Assembly (NCBI GenBank): GCA_050486285.1
Contig: JBJHCZ010000009.1
Span: forward strand, 58,555 to 122,554
Origin: JAITWN01 sp050486285
Lineage (GTDB): Bacteria; Pseudomonadota; Gammaproteobacteria; SZUA-140
Length of the DNA: 64,000 bases
Direction: 5' to 3'
Below, piece by piece: positions 24,663-33,751 of this stretch. The first letter of the stretch is position 1, and each line of letters begins with the position of its first letter. The notes beneath the pieces were generated by a model. That model did not search any database, was not told where the DNA came from, and was given only the letters and a program-made list of their open reading frames with translations. The translations under genes were made by a program, and so were the position numbers.

Positions 24663-25703
24663 ATGGATATCGCCGAACTACTGGCCTTCAGCGTCAAGAA
24701 CAACGCCTCGGACCTGCATCTCTCCGCCGAGCTGCCGCCGATGATCCGCGTCGATGGCGACGTCCGCCGCATCAATGTCCCGCCGCTCGACAACAAGACC
24801 GTGCAGACGATGCTGTACGACATCATGAGCGACAAGCAGCGCAAGGACTTCGAAGAGTTTCTCGAGACCGACTTTTCGTTCGAGATCCCGGGGCTGGCGC
24901 GCTTCCGCGTCAACGTCTTCAACCACAACCGCGGCGCCGGCGGCGTGTTCCGTACGATTCCGTCGACGATCCTGTCGCTCGAGGACCTCGGCGCCCCGGA
25001 GGTATTCAAGACGATCTCGGAGTATCCGCGCGGAATCGTGCTGGTCACCGGGCCGACCGGCTCGGGTAAGTCGACGACGCTGGCCGCGATGCTCGACTAC
25101 AAGAACAACAACGAATTCGGCCACATCCTTACCCTGGAAGACCCGATCGAGTTCGTGCACCAGAGCAAGAAGTGCCTGGTCAACCAGCGCGAGATTCACC
25201 GCGACTCGCTCGGCTTCGCCGAGGCGCTGCGCTCGGCGCTGCGCGAAGACCCGGACATCATCCTCGTCGGTGAAATGCGCGACCCCGAAACGATCGGCCT
25301 CGCGCTGACCGCAGCCGAGACCGGTCACATGGTGTTCGGCACGCTGCACACGAGCTCGGCCGCGAAGACCATCGACCGTATCATCGACGTGTTCCCGGCC
25401 GCGGAAAAGGAGATGGTGCGCTCGATGCTGTCGGAGTCGCTGCGCGCGGTGATCTCGCAGACGCTGCTGAAGAAGGTCGGCGGCGGGCGTATCGCGGCGC
25501 ACGAGATCATGATCGGCACGCCGGCGATTCGCAACCTGATCCGCGAAAACAAGATTCCGCAGATGTATTCGGCGATCCAGACCGGCCAGTCCGTCGGCAT
25601 GCAGACCCTCGACCAATGTCTGCAGGAGCTGTTGCGCAAGGGCAAGATCACGCGCCAGGACGCGATGGCCAAGGCCGCGAACCGCGACAGCCTCAAGGAG
25701 TGA
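24663..25703 (+). CDS. pilT: Type IV pilus retraction ATPase PilT
   Basis: 346 residues from the ATG at 24663 (MDIAELLAFSVKNNASDLHL). Walker A is GPTGSGKSTT, and the Asp box and Walker B are in LREDPDIILVGEMRD. The His box is HTSSAAKTIDRI, and the PilT-specific C-terminal motif AIRNLIRE is present. It powers pilus retraction on the cytoplasmic side of the inner membrane. The common neighbour pilU is not downstream. Divergent from yggS, as in other gammaproteobacteria. Confidence 0.97.
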   Translation: MDIAELLAFSVKNNASDLHLSAELPPMIRVDGDVRRINVPPLDNKTVQTMLYDIMSDKQRKDFEEFLETDFSFEIPGLARFRVNVFNHNRGAGGVFRTIPSTILSLEDLGAPEVFKTISEYPRGIVLVTGPTGSGKSTTLAAMLDYKNNNEFGHILTLEDPIEFVHQSKKCLVNQREIHRDSLGFAEALRSALREDPDIILVGEMRDPETIGLALTAAETGHMVFGTLHTSSAAKTIDRIIDVFPAAEKEMVRSMLSESLRAVISQTLLKKVGGGRIAAHEIMIGTPAIRNLIRENKIPQMYSAIQTGQSVGMQTLDQCLQELLRKGKITRQDAMAKAANRDSLKE

Positions 25704-25707
25704 GGCC

Positions 25708-26475
25708 TCAGGCCGGGTAGTAGAACTCCCCGAACGCCGTATTTACCGCGATGACCGGATGCCCGTAGAGCCGCTCGAGGCTGTCCGGGTTCAGGATCTC
25801 CGTCGTCGCGCCGTGATCCGCGGCGCCCTCCCCGTACAGCAACAGCACATGATCGCAGTAACGTGCCGCGAGATTGACGTCGTGCAGTACCATGACGACC
25901 CCGCGCCGGTCGCCGTCGTCCCGCCGGCACAGCAGTTCCATGACGCTGATCTGGTGGCGGGGATCGAGGTGGTTGGTCGGCTCGTCGAGCAGGTACAGCG
26001 CGGGATCCTGCGCCAGCAACGTCGCGATGCCGAGGCGCTGGCGCTCGCCGCCCGACAGGGTCGCGAGCGCGCGGTCCTCGAAGCCTGCCAGCCCGACCGC
26101 CGCCAGCGCCGCGCGCGCGATGCGCATGTCGTCGTCGCCTTCCCAGCGCCAGGGATCGAGCCAGGGGTGGCGTCCGATCAGCGCAGTCTCGAGTACCGAG
26201 CCCGGAAACAGCGCCGGCGTCTCCTGGAACTGGACGCCGAGACGCTGCGCCAGCACGCGGCGGGGATGCGCTGACAGCGCGACATCGTCGAACAGCACCT
26301 CCCCGCCGTCCGCCGCATGCAGGCCGGCCAGCGTCCTCAGCAGCGTGGTCTTGCCGACGCCGTTGCGGCCGAGGATCGCCCAGCGCGAGCCTGCGCCGAT
26401 GTCGAGGTCGAGACCGCGGCAGACCGTGATATCCGCGATCGAGACCTCGAGCCGGCGCGTCGCGAGCAGGCTCAT
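25708..26475 (-). CDS. ABC importer ATP-binding protein, FecE/BtuD type
   Basis: 255 residues with Walker A (LGRNGVGKTTLLRTL), signature (LSGGERQRLGIA), Walker B and D-loop (LYLLDEPTNHLD) and switch His (VMVLHDVNLAA). Similarity in layout is to the cobalamin/iron-siderophore/heme importers. It follows the permease gene by one base. No substrate-binding protein or riboswitch is seen, so the substrate is open (corrinoid, heme or siderophore). Confidence 0.9.
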   Translation of the reverse strand: MSLLATRRLEVSIADITVCRGLDLDIGAGSRWAILGRNGVGKTTLLRTLAGLHAADGGEVLFDDVALSAHPRRVLAQRLGVQFQETPALFPGSVLETALIGRHPWLDPWRWEGDDDMRIARAALAAVGLAGFEDRALATLSGGERQRLGIATLLAQDPALYLLDEPTNHLDPRHQISVMELLCRRDDGDRRGVVMVLHDVNLAARYCDHVLLLYGEGAADHGATTEILNPDSLERLYGHPVIAVNTAFGEFYYPA

Positions 26476-26476
26476 G

Positions 26477-27469
26477 TCAGCGCGCCGTCCGCCGCAGCAG
26501 ATAGAGAAACAGCGGCACGCCGATCAGCGCGGTGATGACGCCGACCGGCAGTTGCAATGGCGCCAGCGCGGTGCGCGACACCGTGTCGGCGACAACCAGC
26601 AGGCTGGCGCCGGCGAGCGTCGCCGCCGGCAGCAGGATGCGGTGGTCGTTGCCGGTCGCGAGGCGCACGAGGTGGGGGACGATCAGCCCGATGAAGCCGA
26701 TGTTGCCGGCGATCGTGACCGCGACCGCGGTCAACAGCGAGGCGAGTAGATAGAGGCGCAGGCGCAGGCCGGCGACCGATACGCCGAGCGAGCGCGCCTT
26801 GTCTTCGCCGTGGATCAGCGCATTCAGGTCGCGCGCCGACAGCAGGGCGACGGTCAGGCCAAGCGCCAGCAGCGCGAGTCCGATGCCGGGGCGGCCGGCC
26901 TGGCTGAGGTCGCCGAGCAGCCAGAACATCATGCCGCGCAGCGTGCTGTCGGGGCTGATCGCGAGCAGGAAGCTGATCACCGCGCCCCAGCCGGCGGCGA
27001 CGACGACGCCGGTCAGCAACAGCCGGGTCGAGGTCCAGCTGCCGCCGCCGCGGGCGAGCGTGAACACCAGCAGCATCGACAGCAACGCGCCGCCGAAGGC
27101 GCTGCCGGTCATCCACAGGCCGCCGAGCCCGAGCAAGAGGCACAGCAGCGCGCCGACCGCGGCGCCGCCGGAGACGCCGAGGATGTACGGATCGGCGAGC
27201 GGATTGCGCAGCAGGACCTGCATCATCGCCCCGGCCAGCGCCAGCATGCCGCCGGTCGCGAACGCGGCGAGCGCGCGCGGGAGCCGGAGTTCGATGACGA
27301 GGCTGCGGGTCAGCGCATCGGCCTCGCCGGTCGCGAGCGCGAGCAGCTCGCGCCAGCCGACCCGGACGCTGCCGGTCGACAACGCGAACAGCAGGCTCAG
27401 GAGCGCCAACAGCGCGAGCAGGGCAAGGAGCGGCGCGCGTCGTTTCAGCGCAGGCTGATGATCGGCCAT
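26477..27469 (-). CDS. ABC importer permease, FecCD/BtuC family
   Basis: 330 residues from the ATG at 27469, chosen because the longer frame to 27649 runs through the HAD gene. It has about ten spans and BtuC-family motifs: RLPRALAAFATGGMLALAGAMMQ, LADPYILGVSGGAAVGA, GNIGFIGLIVPHLVRL and the C-terminal GVITALIGVPLFLYLL. It pairs with the ATPase at 25708-26475. Its start overlaps the end of the HAD gene by 25 bases, so the three genes form one operon. Confidence 0.92.
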   Translation of the reverse strand: MADHQPALKRRAPLLALLALLALLSLLFALSTGSVRVGWRELLALATGEADALTRSLVIELRLPRALAAFATGGMLALAGAMMQVLLRNPLADPYILGVSGGAAVGALLCLLLGLGGLWMTGSAFGGALLSMLLVFTLARGGGSWTSTRLLLTGVVVAAGWGAVISFLLAISPDSTLRGMMFWLLGDLSQAGRPGIGLALLALGLTVALLSARDLNALIHGEDKARSLGVSVAGLRLRLYLLASLLTAVAVTIAGNIGFIGLIVPHLVRLATGNDHRILLPAATLAGASLLVVADTVSRTALAPLQLPVGVITALIGVPLFLYLLRRTAR

Positions 27470-28098
27470 GCCCTGGCCTCGGCGTGGCGGGTCAGCTCCG
27501 GATCGGGATCGACCGCCACCGGATGGGTCACGAGCTCGAGCAGCGGGATATCGTTGTGCGAATCGGAATAGAACCAGCTTGGCGACAGCCCGAGCCCGCG
27601 CTCGGCGAGCCAGGCGCGCAGGCGAACGACCTTGCCCTCGCGAAAGCAAGGCGTGCCCTCGACCTCGCCGGTATAGCGCCCGTTGCTGATGCGCGGCTCG
27701 GTCGCGAGCAGGTGAGGGATATCGAACAGCGCCGCGATCGGCGCGGTGATGAACGAGTTCGTCGCGGTGACGATCGCCAGCGTATCGCCGTCGTGACGGT
27801 GGCGCGCGATCAGTTCACGGGCGGCGGGGAGCATGATCGGCCGGATCTTCTCGTCGAGGAAACGCGCGCGCAGCGCCTCGAGTTCCGCCATACCGTGGCG
27901 GGTCAGCGGCCGTAACTGGAAGGCAAGCCACTCCCGGATGTCGAGGGTGCCGGCCTGGTATTCGCGGTAGAAGCGGGCGTTTTCGCGCTCGTAATGCTCG
28001 CCGTCGACGATGCCATGCTCGACCAGGAAACAGCCCCAGAGATAGTCGCTGTCCCCGCCGAGCAGGGTATTGTCGAGATCGAAGAGTGCGAGTCCCAC
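27445..28098 (-). CDS. HAD-superfamily phosphatase (HAD-IB, SerB-like)
   Basis: 217 residues. Motif I is FDLDNTLLGGDSD near the N-terminus, motif II is IVTATNSF, motif III includes the Lys in FREGKVVRL, and motif IV is YSDSHNDIPLLELV. This is the HAD-IB layout of phosphoserine phosphatase-like enzymes. The substrate cannot be read from sequence. It is divergent from rppH, the same neighbourhood seen in Pseudomonas (HAD, rppH, ptsP). Confidence 0.92.
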   Translation of the reverse strand: MGLALFDLDNTLLGGDSDYLWGCFLVEHGIVDGEHYERENARFYREYQAGTLDIREWLAFQLRPLTRHGMAELEALRARFLDEKIRPIMLPAARELIARHRHDGDTLAIVTATNSFITAPIAALFDIPHLLATEPRISNGRYTGEVEGTPCFREGKVVRLRAWLAERGLGLSPSWFYSDSHNDIPLLELVTHPVAVDPDPELTRHAEARAWPIISLR

Positions 28099-28225
28099 GG
28101 CCGGCCCCCGGAAAATGGCTTAAAGTAGAGGATCGACCGGGCCGGCGCAAGGGAACATCGATTGCGGGGGCGCCGCGGTTTGTGGGAGAATCGATGGCAA
28201 TACAAGGCCTTGGCGGATTTTGCAA

Positions 28226-28759
28226 GTGATTGATTTGGATGGATACAGGCCGAACGTCGGGATCATCCTGTGCAACCGGGAGGGGCGCGTACTGTGGGCC
28301 CGCCGGATCGGCCAGGACGCCTGGCAGTTTCCGCAGGGCGGCATCCGCGAGGACGAGACCCCGGAGCAGGCGATGTATCGCGAGCTGCGCGAGGAGATCG
28401 GTCTCGACAGCGACGACGTGGTCGTCATCGCCCGCACCCGCGACTGGCTGCGCTACCAGTTGCCGAAGCACCTGATCCGTCGCCGCAGTCGCCCGCTGTG
28501 CATCGGCCAGAAACAGCTCTGGTACCTGCTCTATCTGACCGGCGACGAGAACCGGGTGCGCCTCGATCTCAGCGACGAACCGGAATTCGACAGCTGGCGC
28601 TGGATCGACTTCTGGAATCCGGTCGACGAGGTCGTGTCTTTCAAGCGCAACGTCTATCGTCGCGCATTGCAGGAATTCGCCGACCTCGTGTTCATCGACG
28701 GCAAGTTCACGCCGTTGTCCGTCGCGGATTCCGCTGTCAATCTTCGTCGCGGCGCCTGA
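28226..28759 (+). CDS. rppH: RNA pyrophosphohydrolase RppH
   Basis: 177 residues from the GTG at 28226, which gives MIDLDGYRPNVGIILCNREG, the standard RppH N-terminus; a TTG two codons upstream is less likely. The Nudix box is GGIREDETPEQAMYRELREEIGL split over residues ~38-60. It removes pyrophosphate from the 5' end of mRNAs to start decay. It is followed 15 bases later by ptsP. Confidence 0.96.
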   Translation: MIDLDGYRPNVGIILCNREGRVLWARRIGQDAWQFPQGGIREDETPEQAMYRELREEIGLDSDDVVVIARTRDWLRYQLPKHLIRRRSRPLCIGQKQLWYLLYLTGDENRVRLDLSDEPEFDSWRWIDFWNPVDEVVSFKRNVYRRALQEFADLVFIDGKFTPLSVADSAVNLRRGA

Positions 28760-28774
28760 GCCCGCAGAGCCCGG

Positions 28775-31036
28775 ATGCTCGCAACTCTCAGGCGCATCGT
28801 TCAGGAGGTCAATGCGGCCCGTGATCTCGACCAGACCCTCGCGATCATCGTGTCGCGGGTCAAGCAGTCGATGCGGGTCGATGTCTGCTCGGTCTACCTT
28901 TTCGACACGGCGAGCGATGCCTATGTGCTGATGGCGACCGACGGCCTCAACCCCGCCGCGGTCGGCGTCGTCCGCCTGCTGCGCGGCGAGGGTCTGATCA
29001 GCGTCGTCGGCGAATCCGAGGAGCCGCTGAACCTCGACGACGCCCCCGAGCACCCGCGCTATCGCTTCATCGCCGAGACCGGCGAGGTCCAGTACCACGG
29101 TTTCCTCGGCGTGCCGATCATCCATCACCGCCGCGTCATGGGCGTACTGGTCGTGCGTCAGGAACATAACCGCCGCTTCGACGAGGATGAGGTCGCGTTC
29201 CTGCTGACCGTGGCGTCACAGCTATCCGGCGCGATCGCGCTGGCCGCGGCCAGCGGCGGGATCCAGGGGCTCGCCGGCGGCGTCGTCGATTCGCGGCCGC
29301 TGCAAGGCCTGCCGGGCGCCGCCGGTGTCAGCATCGGCACCGCGGTCGTCATCTATTCACCGGCCGATCTCGACGCCGTCCCTGATCGCCAGACCGCCGA
29401 CATCGACGGTGAGATCGCGGCCTTCCGCGTGGCGCTGCGCCAGGCCTGCGACGACATCGCGCTGCTCGAGCAGCGCATGTCGGCATCGCTGACGACCGAG
29501 GATCGCGCGCTGTTCCACGCCTATACCCTGATGCTGACCAGCCCGGGCCTCGAGGAACAGACCGTCGAGCGCATACGCGCCGGCAACTGGGCCCCGGGCG
29601 CGCTGCGCGACACGATCAAGGAGCACGCGCTGGTGTTCGACCAGATGGATGATCCCTATCTGCGCGAGCGCGCCGCCGATATCCGCGACGTCGGGCGCCG
29701 GGTGCTCGCGCGGCTGCAGAACGCGGCGGACCGCGAGCGCGATTATCCCGAACGCGCGGTGCTGGTCGGCGACGAGATCAGCGTGTCCATGCTCGCCGAG
29801 GCCCCACTCGACCGTCTCGCCGGCATCGTCTCGGCGCGCGGCTCGCGCTCCTCGCATGTCGCGATCCTCGCGCGTTCGCTCGGACTGCCGGCAGTGGTCG
29901 GCATCAGCGATCTGCCGGTTTCGCGCGTCGATGGTTGCGAGATCGTCGTCGACGGATATCGCGGCTGGATCTATGTCAGTCCTTCGGCGACGGTCAGGGA
30001 AGAATATCTGCGCCTGATCGGTGAAGAGGAAGAACTGACCGCCGGCCTCGAAGAACTGCATGATCAGCCGGCGGTGACGACCGACGGTCTCCATGTCCCG
30101 CTCTATGCCAATGCCGGTCTGCTGTCGGATGTGACCCCGTCGCTGCGCCACGGCGCCGAGGGCATCGGGCTCTATCGCACCGAATTTCCGTTCATGATCC
30201 GCAGCCGTTTTCCGGGCGAGGAGGAACAGCGGTCGATCTATCGCCAGGTGCTCGAGGCCTTCGCGCCGCGGCCGGTGACGATCCGTACGCTCGATGTCGG
30301 CGGCGACAAGATGCTGCCTTATTTCCCGATCCAGGAAGAGAACCCGTTTCTCGGCTGGCGCGGCATCCGCGTCACGCTCGATCATCCCGAGATCTTCCTG
30401 ATACAGTTGCGCGCGATCCTGCGCGCGAGCGCCGGCCTCGACAACGCTCGTCTGCTGCTGCCGATGATCAGCAACATCGGCGAGGTCGACGAATCGCTGC
30501 GCCTGATCGGTCGTGTGCACCGCGAACTGCGTGAACAGGGCGAGGACGTGGTGATGCCCGAGATCGGCATCATGATCGAGGTGCCGTCGGTGATCTACCA
30601 GGTCGAGGCCCTGGCCCGCCGCGTCGATTTCCTGTCGATCGGCAGCAACGACCTGACCCAGTATATGCTGGCCGTCGATCGCAACAATGCGCGGGTCGCT
30701 TCGCTGTACGATTCCCTGCATCCGGCGGTGTTGCGCGCGCTGGTGCAGGCGGTGCTCGCCGCGCAGCGGGCGGGCAAGCCGATCGGCGTCTGCGGTGAAA
30801 TGGCCGGCGATCCGGAGGCAGTGGTGTTGCTGCTGGGGATGGGGGTGTCGAATCTCAGCGCGAGCGTCGCCAGTCTGCCGCGCGTCAAGCTCGTGATCCG
30901 CAATTTCAGCGCCGCGCAGGCGCGCGACCTGCTCGACCAGGCCTTGCTGATGGAGGACGCCGGCTCGATCCGGGCGCTGATCGGCGAGGCCCTCGAATCG
31001 GCCGGACTCGGCGGCCTGCTCCGCGCCGGACGCTAG
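28775..31036 (+). CDS. ptsP: Phosphoenolpyruvate-protein phosphotransferase PtsP (EI-Ntr)
   Basis: 753 residues. An N-terminal GAF domain (about 15-165) precedes the EI domains. The phospho-His lies in RGSRSSHVAILARSLGLPAV. The PEP-binding barrel has GIGLYRTEFPFM, TLDVGGDK, NPFLGWRGIR, the SIGSNDLTQY region and the catalytic Cys in GVCGEMAGDP. It starts the nitrogen phosphotransfer chain (PtsP to NPr to PtsN), linking PEP and glutamine status to gene control. The stop shares the CTAG tetranucleotide with the stop of the convergent gene. Confidence 0.96.
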   Translation: MLATLRRIVQEVNAARDLDQTLAIIVSRVKQSMRVDVCSVYLFDTASDAYVLMATDGLNPAAVGVVRLLRGEGLISVVGESEEPLNLDDAPEHPRYRFIAETGEVQYHGFLGVPIIHHRRVMGVLVVRQEHNRRFDEDEVAFLLTVASQLSGAIALAAASGGIQGLAGGVVDSRPLQGLPGAAGVSIGTAVVIYSPADLDAVPDRQTADIDGEIAAFRVALRQACDDIALLEQRMSASLTTEDRALFHAYTLMLTSPGLEEQTVERIRAGNWAPGALRDTIKEHALVFDQMDDPYLRERAADIRDVGRRVLARLQNAADRERDYPERAVLVGDEISVSMLAEAPLDRLAGIVSARGSRSSHVAILARSLGLPAVVGISDLPVSRVDGCEIVVDGYRGWIYVSPSATVREEYLRLIGEEEELTAGLEELHDQPAVTTDGLHVPLYANAGLLSDVTPSLRHGAEGIGLYRTEFPFMIRSRFPGEEEQRSIYRQVLEAFAPRPVTIRTLDVGGDKMLPYFPIQEENPFLGWRGIRVTLDHPEIFLIQLRAILRASAGLDNARLLLPMISNIGEVDESLRLIGRVHRELREQGEDVVMPEIGIMIEVPSVIYQVEALARRVDFLSIGSNDLTQYMLAVDRNNARVASLYDSLHPAVLRALVQAVLAAQRAGKPIGVCGEMAGDPEAVVLLLGMGVSNLSASVASLPRVKLVIRNFSAAQARDLLDQALLMEDAGSIRALIGEALESAGLGGLLRAGR

Positions 31037-32397
31037 AACATCAGCAGCATGCCCGCCATGATCCGGTGTCGGCTGTATTCATACACCGGAATCGTCGAAT
31101 CGTTGTCCGTATAGCGGTATTCCACCGACAACTCGCCGCCGCCGGGCGCGCGCCAGGCGAGGCGTCCGCCGAGGCCGAGGCGGTCGTCGACCCGCGTCAC
31201 GCGGGCGCCGGTCGCGAGCTCGTTCGCGTCGCGATAGCGGCTGCGCATGTACTGAATCTCGGCGCGCAGTTCCAGCGCCTCGCGCAGCGGCATCTCGACG
31301 GTGACACCGAACTGGTTGCGCAGCGGCGAGGCGCTGGTGAAGCGCGGGGTGACGAGGTCCGTGCGGTCATTGTGCTCAAGTTGGTACTGCAGGTGCATGC
31401 GCACGCCAGCCTCGATCCGGGTCACGCGTGCGTCCAGCCGCTGTCTGTTGCCTTCGAGATAGCTGTAATCGCCGCGCATCGCCCCGATCAGGCCGAGTTC
31501 ATAACGCAGCCTGAGCAGTCCCGACGGCAAGCGCCGCGCGGCGCGCGCGCTGAACAACGCCTCCCGGGTCAGCCCGCGACCGTCCAGCAGCGCCCATGCG
31601 CCATGCGCGCCGCCGCCGGTCACCCAGGTCGTGGTCGCATGTTCATAGGTCAAGCCGGTGCGCGCGGAGGCCATGTCGAAATCATCGAGGCGGATGTGCC
31701 GAAGCAGCCATGCGCCGGCGTCGAACTCCAGCGTGCGCGTGCCTGCCGCATCGCGGCCGATTTCACGCCATGCCTGCGCGAAGACATCGAGGAAGAAATC
31801 GCCGCGATCGCTGCCGCCGAGCAGGTCGTCATCGGAGACCAGCAACACGTTGTCGTCATGACCGAGCCCGCCGATCATGAAGCCTTGCCATGCCGTTGTC
31901 GGCACGGGATAGGCGCCCAAGTCGGCGGGGTCGTCATGATCGCCTGTGCCGTGGCCGAGGCGATCGAGCATCGTCGCAGCGAGCACGCGCAGCGCCGCAT
32001 GATCGCGTCCATCCAGCACCCGGACGAACCAGGCGCGCGCATCGTCGATGTCCCCGAGTTGCGTCGCGGCAAGGCCGAGGTTGTACCAGGCGAGCGGGGC
32101 GAGTTCGGGCGCTTCGGCGGCCCTCAGAAAGGCCTCGCGTGCCTGTACGTAGTCGCCGAGCCGGTACCAGGCCGAGCCCAGGTTGTAATTCAGCGCGGGG
32201 GTGTCTAAGCCGTGGTCGCGGGCATCGAGGAACAGCCCGACGGCGAGCCGGTATTCGCCGGCCTCGAATGCCGCGACCCCGGCGTCATGATCCTGATCGG
32301 GCGTTTGCGCGAATGCGGCGGCCGCAGTCAGCAGCGCCAGCAGCATCAGCAGACAACACGATCGGCGCCGGGGATTTACGGCGGGGCGCGGCGGCAT
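31033..32397 (-). CDS. Exported TPR protein with C-terminal beta-barrel-like domain
   Basis: 454 residues. A signal peptide (about 15-31, ending AAAFAQ) precedes three to four TPR-like repeats (AGVAAFEAGEYRLAVGLFLD, LNYNLGSAWYRLGDYVQARE, AWYNLGLAATQLGDIDDARA). From about residue 160 alternating aromatic and polar strands follow (for example RTLEFDAGAWLLRHIRLDDF), ending with an aromatic residue (LLMF), as in outer-membrane barrels. It is probably an outer-membrane or surface protein of unknown function. The gene overlaps the end of ptsP by 4 bases, tail to tail. Confidence 0.8.
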   Translation of the reverse strand: MPPRPAVNPRRRSCCLLMLLALLTAAAAFAQTPDQDHDAGVAAFEAGEYRLAVGLFLDARDHGLDTPALNYNLGSAWYRLGDYVQAREAFLRAAEAPELAPLAWYNLGLAATQLGDIDDARAWFVRVLDGRDHAALRVLAATMLDRLGHGTGDHDDPADLGAYPVPTTAWQGFMIGGLGHDDNVLLVSDDDLLGGSDRGDFFLDVFAQAWREIGRDAAGTRTLEFDAGAWLLRHIRLDDFDMASARTGLTYEHATTTWVTGGGAHGAWALLDGRGLTREALFSARAARRLPSGLLRLRYELGLIGAMRGDYSYLEGNRQRLDARVTRIEAGVRMHLQYQLEHNDRTDLVTPRFTSASPLRNQFGVTVEMPLREALELRAEIQYMRSRYRDANELATGARVTRVDDRLGLGGRLAWRAPGGGELSVEYRYTDNDSTIPVYEYSRHRIMAGMLLMF

Positions 32398-32537
32398 TGG
32401 ACGATCCGGATCCGGCTTGCCTGGTCCGGCCCGGGGGAAGCAGGTCGTAAACGGGAAGTCTTACGCGAGGGTCGCGGCCGGGCCTGCGGCGAATGTATAC
32501 CATTTCAAGCCGCGGGGCCACGCGCGGCAGGGGCGGG

Positions 32538-32975
32538 TCAGTCGCGAAACGGGGGGCCGCCGCCGGGCAGGTCGTCGCGGCGTTCGTCGCGGAGCTGCAT
32601 CGCGTTTTGCCGTGCCTCGCGGCCGCGGTCGACGGCATCGTGGGCGGTATCGCGGGCCTCGCTCCCCTGCCGGCGGCGGTCTTCGCCACCGCCGCGCTCG
32701 ATCCGTTCACGGATGGTATCGCGTGACCGCTCGGAGGCCGGCCTTCCCGCGCCGTCGCGGCGACCCTGGCCGGTGGTTTGACCGGCTTCGCCGGGCAGCG
32801 TCACCCGCGGCAGCTCGATGCGATTGATCAGGGCCTCGACATCGGGGTTGTGGCGATCGATCATCCGGATCGTGACATCGAGATCGCCGACCGACTGCGC
32901 GGACATCGCGACCGGCGGCGTGAACAGCAGCGTTACGAGCAGGAGGCCGCCGAGGCGGCGGGTCGAGGTGGACAT
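32538..32975 (-). CDS. Exported Arg/Asp-rich protein downstream of an anti-sigma gene
   Basis: 145 residues from the ATG at 32975 (MSTSTRRLGGLLLVTLLFTP); a GTG at 32990 is possible. A signal peptide ends near AMSAQS. A short conserved-looking segment (GDLDVTIRMIDRHNPDVEAL) is followed by a long, highly charged, probably disordered tail (SERSRDTIRERIERGGGEDR and similar). It is the last gene of the sigma/anti-sigma unit. Function unknown. Confidence 0.65.
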   Translation of the reverse strand: MSTSTRRLGGLLLVTLLFTPPVAMSAQSVGDLDVTIRMIDRHNPDVEALINRIELPRVTLPGEAGQTTGQGRRDGAGRPASERSRDTIRERIERGGGEDRRRQGSEARDTAHDAVDRGREARQNAMQLRDERRDDLPGGGPPFRD

Positions 32976-32993
32976 CGGGGTCGGCTCCACAGG

Positions 32994-33662
32994 TTACATC
33001 AGGGTCGGGGCATCAGTTGCCGGCGGCGGACGCTGTTCCGCGTTGACCTCCATCCTGACGATGAAGGTCTTTTCCCGGCCGGTATGGCGGATGTGGGTCA
33101 CGACGTCGCCGCCGCTGCCGGCCAGCGCCCTGAGCGGCAGCACCAGCAGGTTGCTGCCGGACTCCAGCCGCCCTTCCCAGCTGATCTCGTTCTGTCCCGG
33201 GTAGCCGGCCAGCTCGATCCCCGGGGGCAGCACGACGGTGAATGTGGCGCTGTCGAGGGCGCCGGTGGAATCGACGACCAGGCTGATCTCGCGCTCCTCG
33301 GACAGGGCGATGCTGAGCCCCGGGATTGCCGGCGCCATCGGCGTCTGCGGGCCCTGCTGGATGTTGAGTCCGATGACGAGCACGAGGCTGGCGGCAAGCG
33401 CCCCGCCGGTGCCGAGCCAGCGCCAGCGGCGACGCTGGTGATCGCGCTCGATCGCCGTCGCGAAAGCACGGTCGAACAACCGTTCGTCAGGCTCGGGGAC
33501 CGGCAGGCGGCGCAGGCGGTCGAGCAAATCGCGTGCGCGGGTCACCCGCGCCGCGCAGGCTGCGCAGCCTGCGGCGTGGGCCTCGAGCGCAGCAAGCTGT
33601 TCGGCGGGGAGATCCCCGTCGAGCCAGTCGTCCAGCCGCATCGCGATGTCGTTGCAGTTCAT
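32994..33662 (-). CDS. Anti-sigma factor with N-terminal zinc-finger domain
   Basis: 222 residues from the ATG at 33662. The N-terminus has the zinc-binding anti-sigma layout (His in EAHAAGCAACAARV with two Cys; about residues 1-50). A span lies at about 86-104 (ALAASLVLVIGLNIQ), and the periplasmic beta domain (about 110-205) senses or transmits the signal. It should bind and hold the ECF sigma factor encoded 89 bases upstream, releasing it on envelope stress of unknown kind. Confidence 0.85.
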   Translation of the reverse strand: MNCNDIAMRLDDWLDGDLPAEQLAALEAHAAGCAACAARVTRARDLLDRLRRLPVPEPDERLFDRAFATAIERDHQRRRWRWLGTGGALAASLVLVIGLNIQQGPQTPMAPAIPGLSIALSEEREISLVVDSTGALDSATFTVVLPPGIELAGYPGQNEISWEGRLESGSNLLVLPLRALAGSGGDVVTHIRHTGREKTFIVRMEVNAEQRPPPATDAPTLM

Positions 33663-33751
33663 ATGTCCCCCGAATTCACCCCTAACACGCGCGCCGGGTC
33701 CAAAGGGTTCCCTCGGTGTCTGCATTTGCGGACATCATTTTTTCCTACGGA

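Noticed and set aside
27469..27649. Longer N-terminus for the BtuC-type permease
   Set aside because: The extra 60 residues are Arg-rich, overlap the HAD gene and precede the natural first membrane helix.
25708..28098. Cobalamin riboswitch for the BtuCD-type importer
   Set aside because: The operon starts with the HAD gene and the short upstream region shows no B12-box-like sequence.
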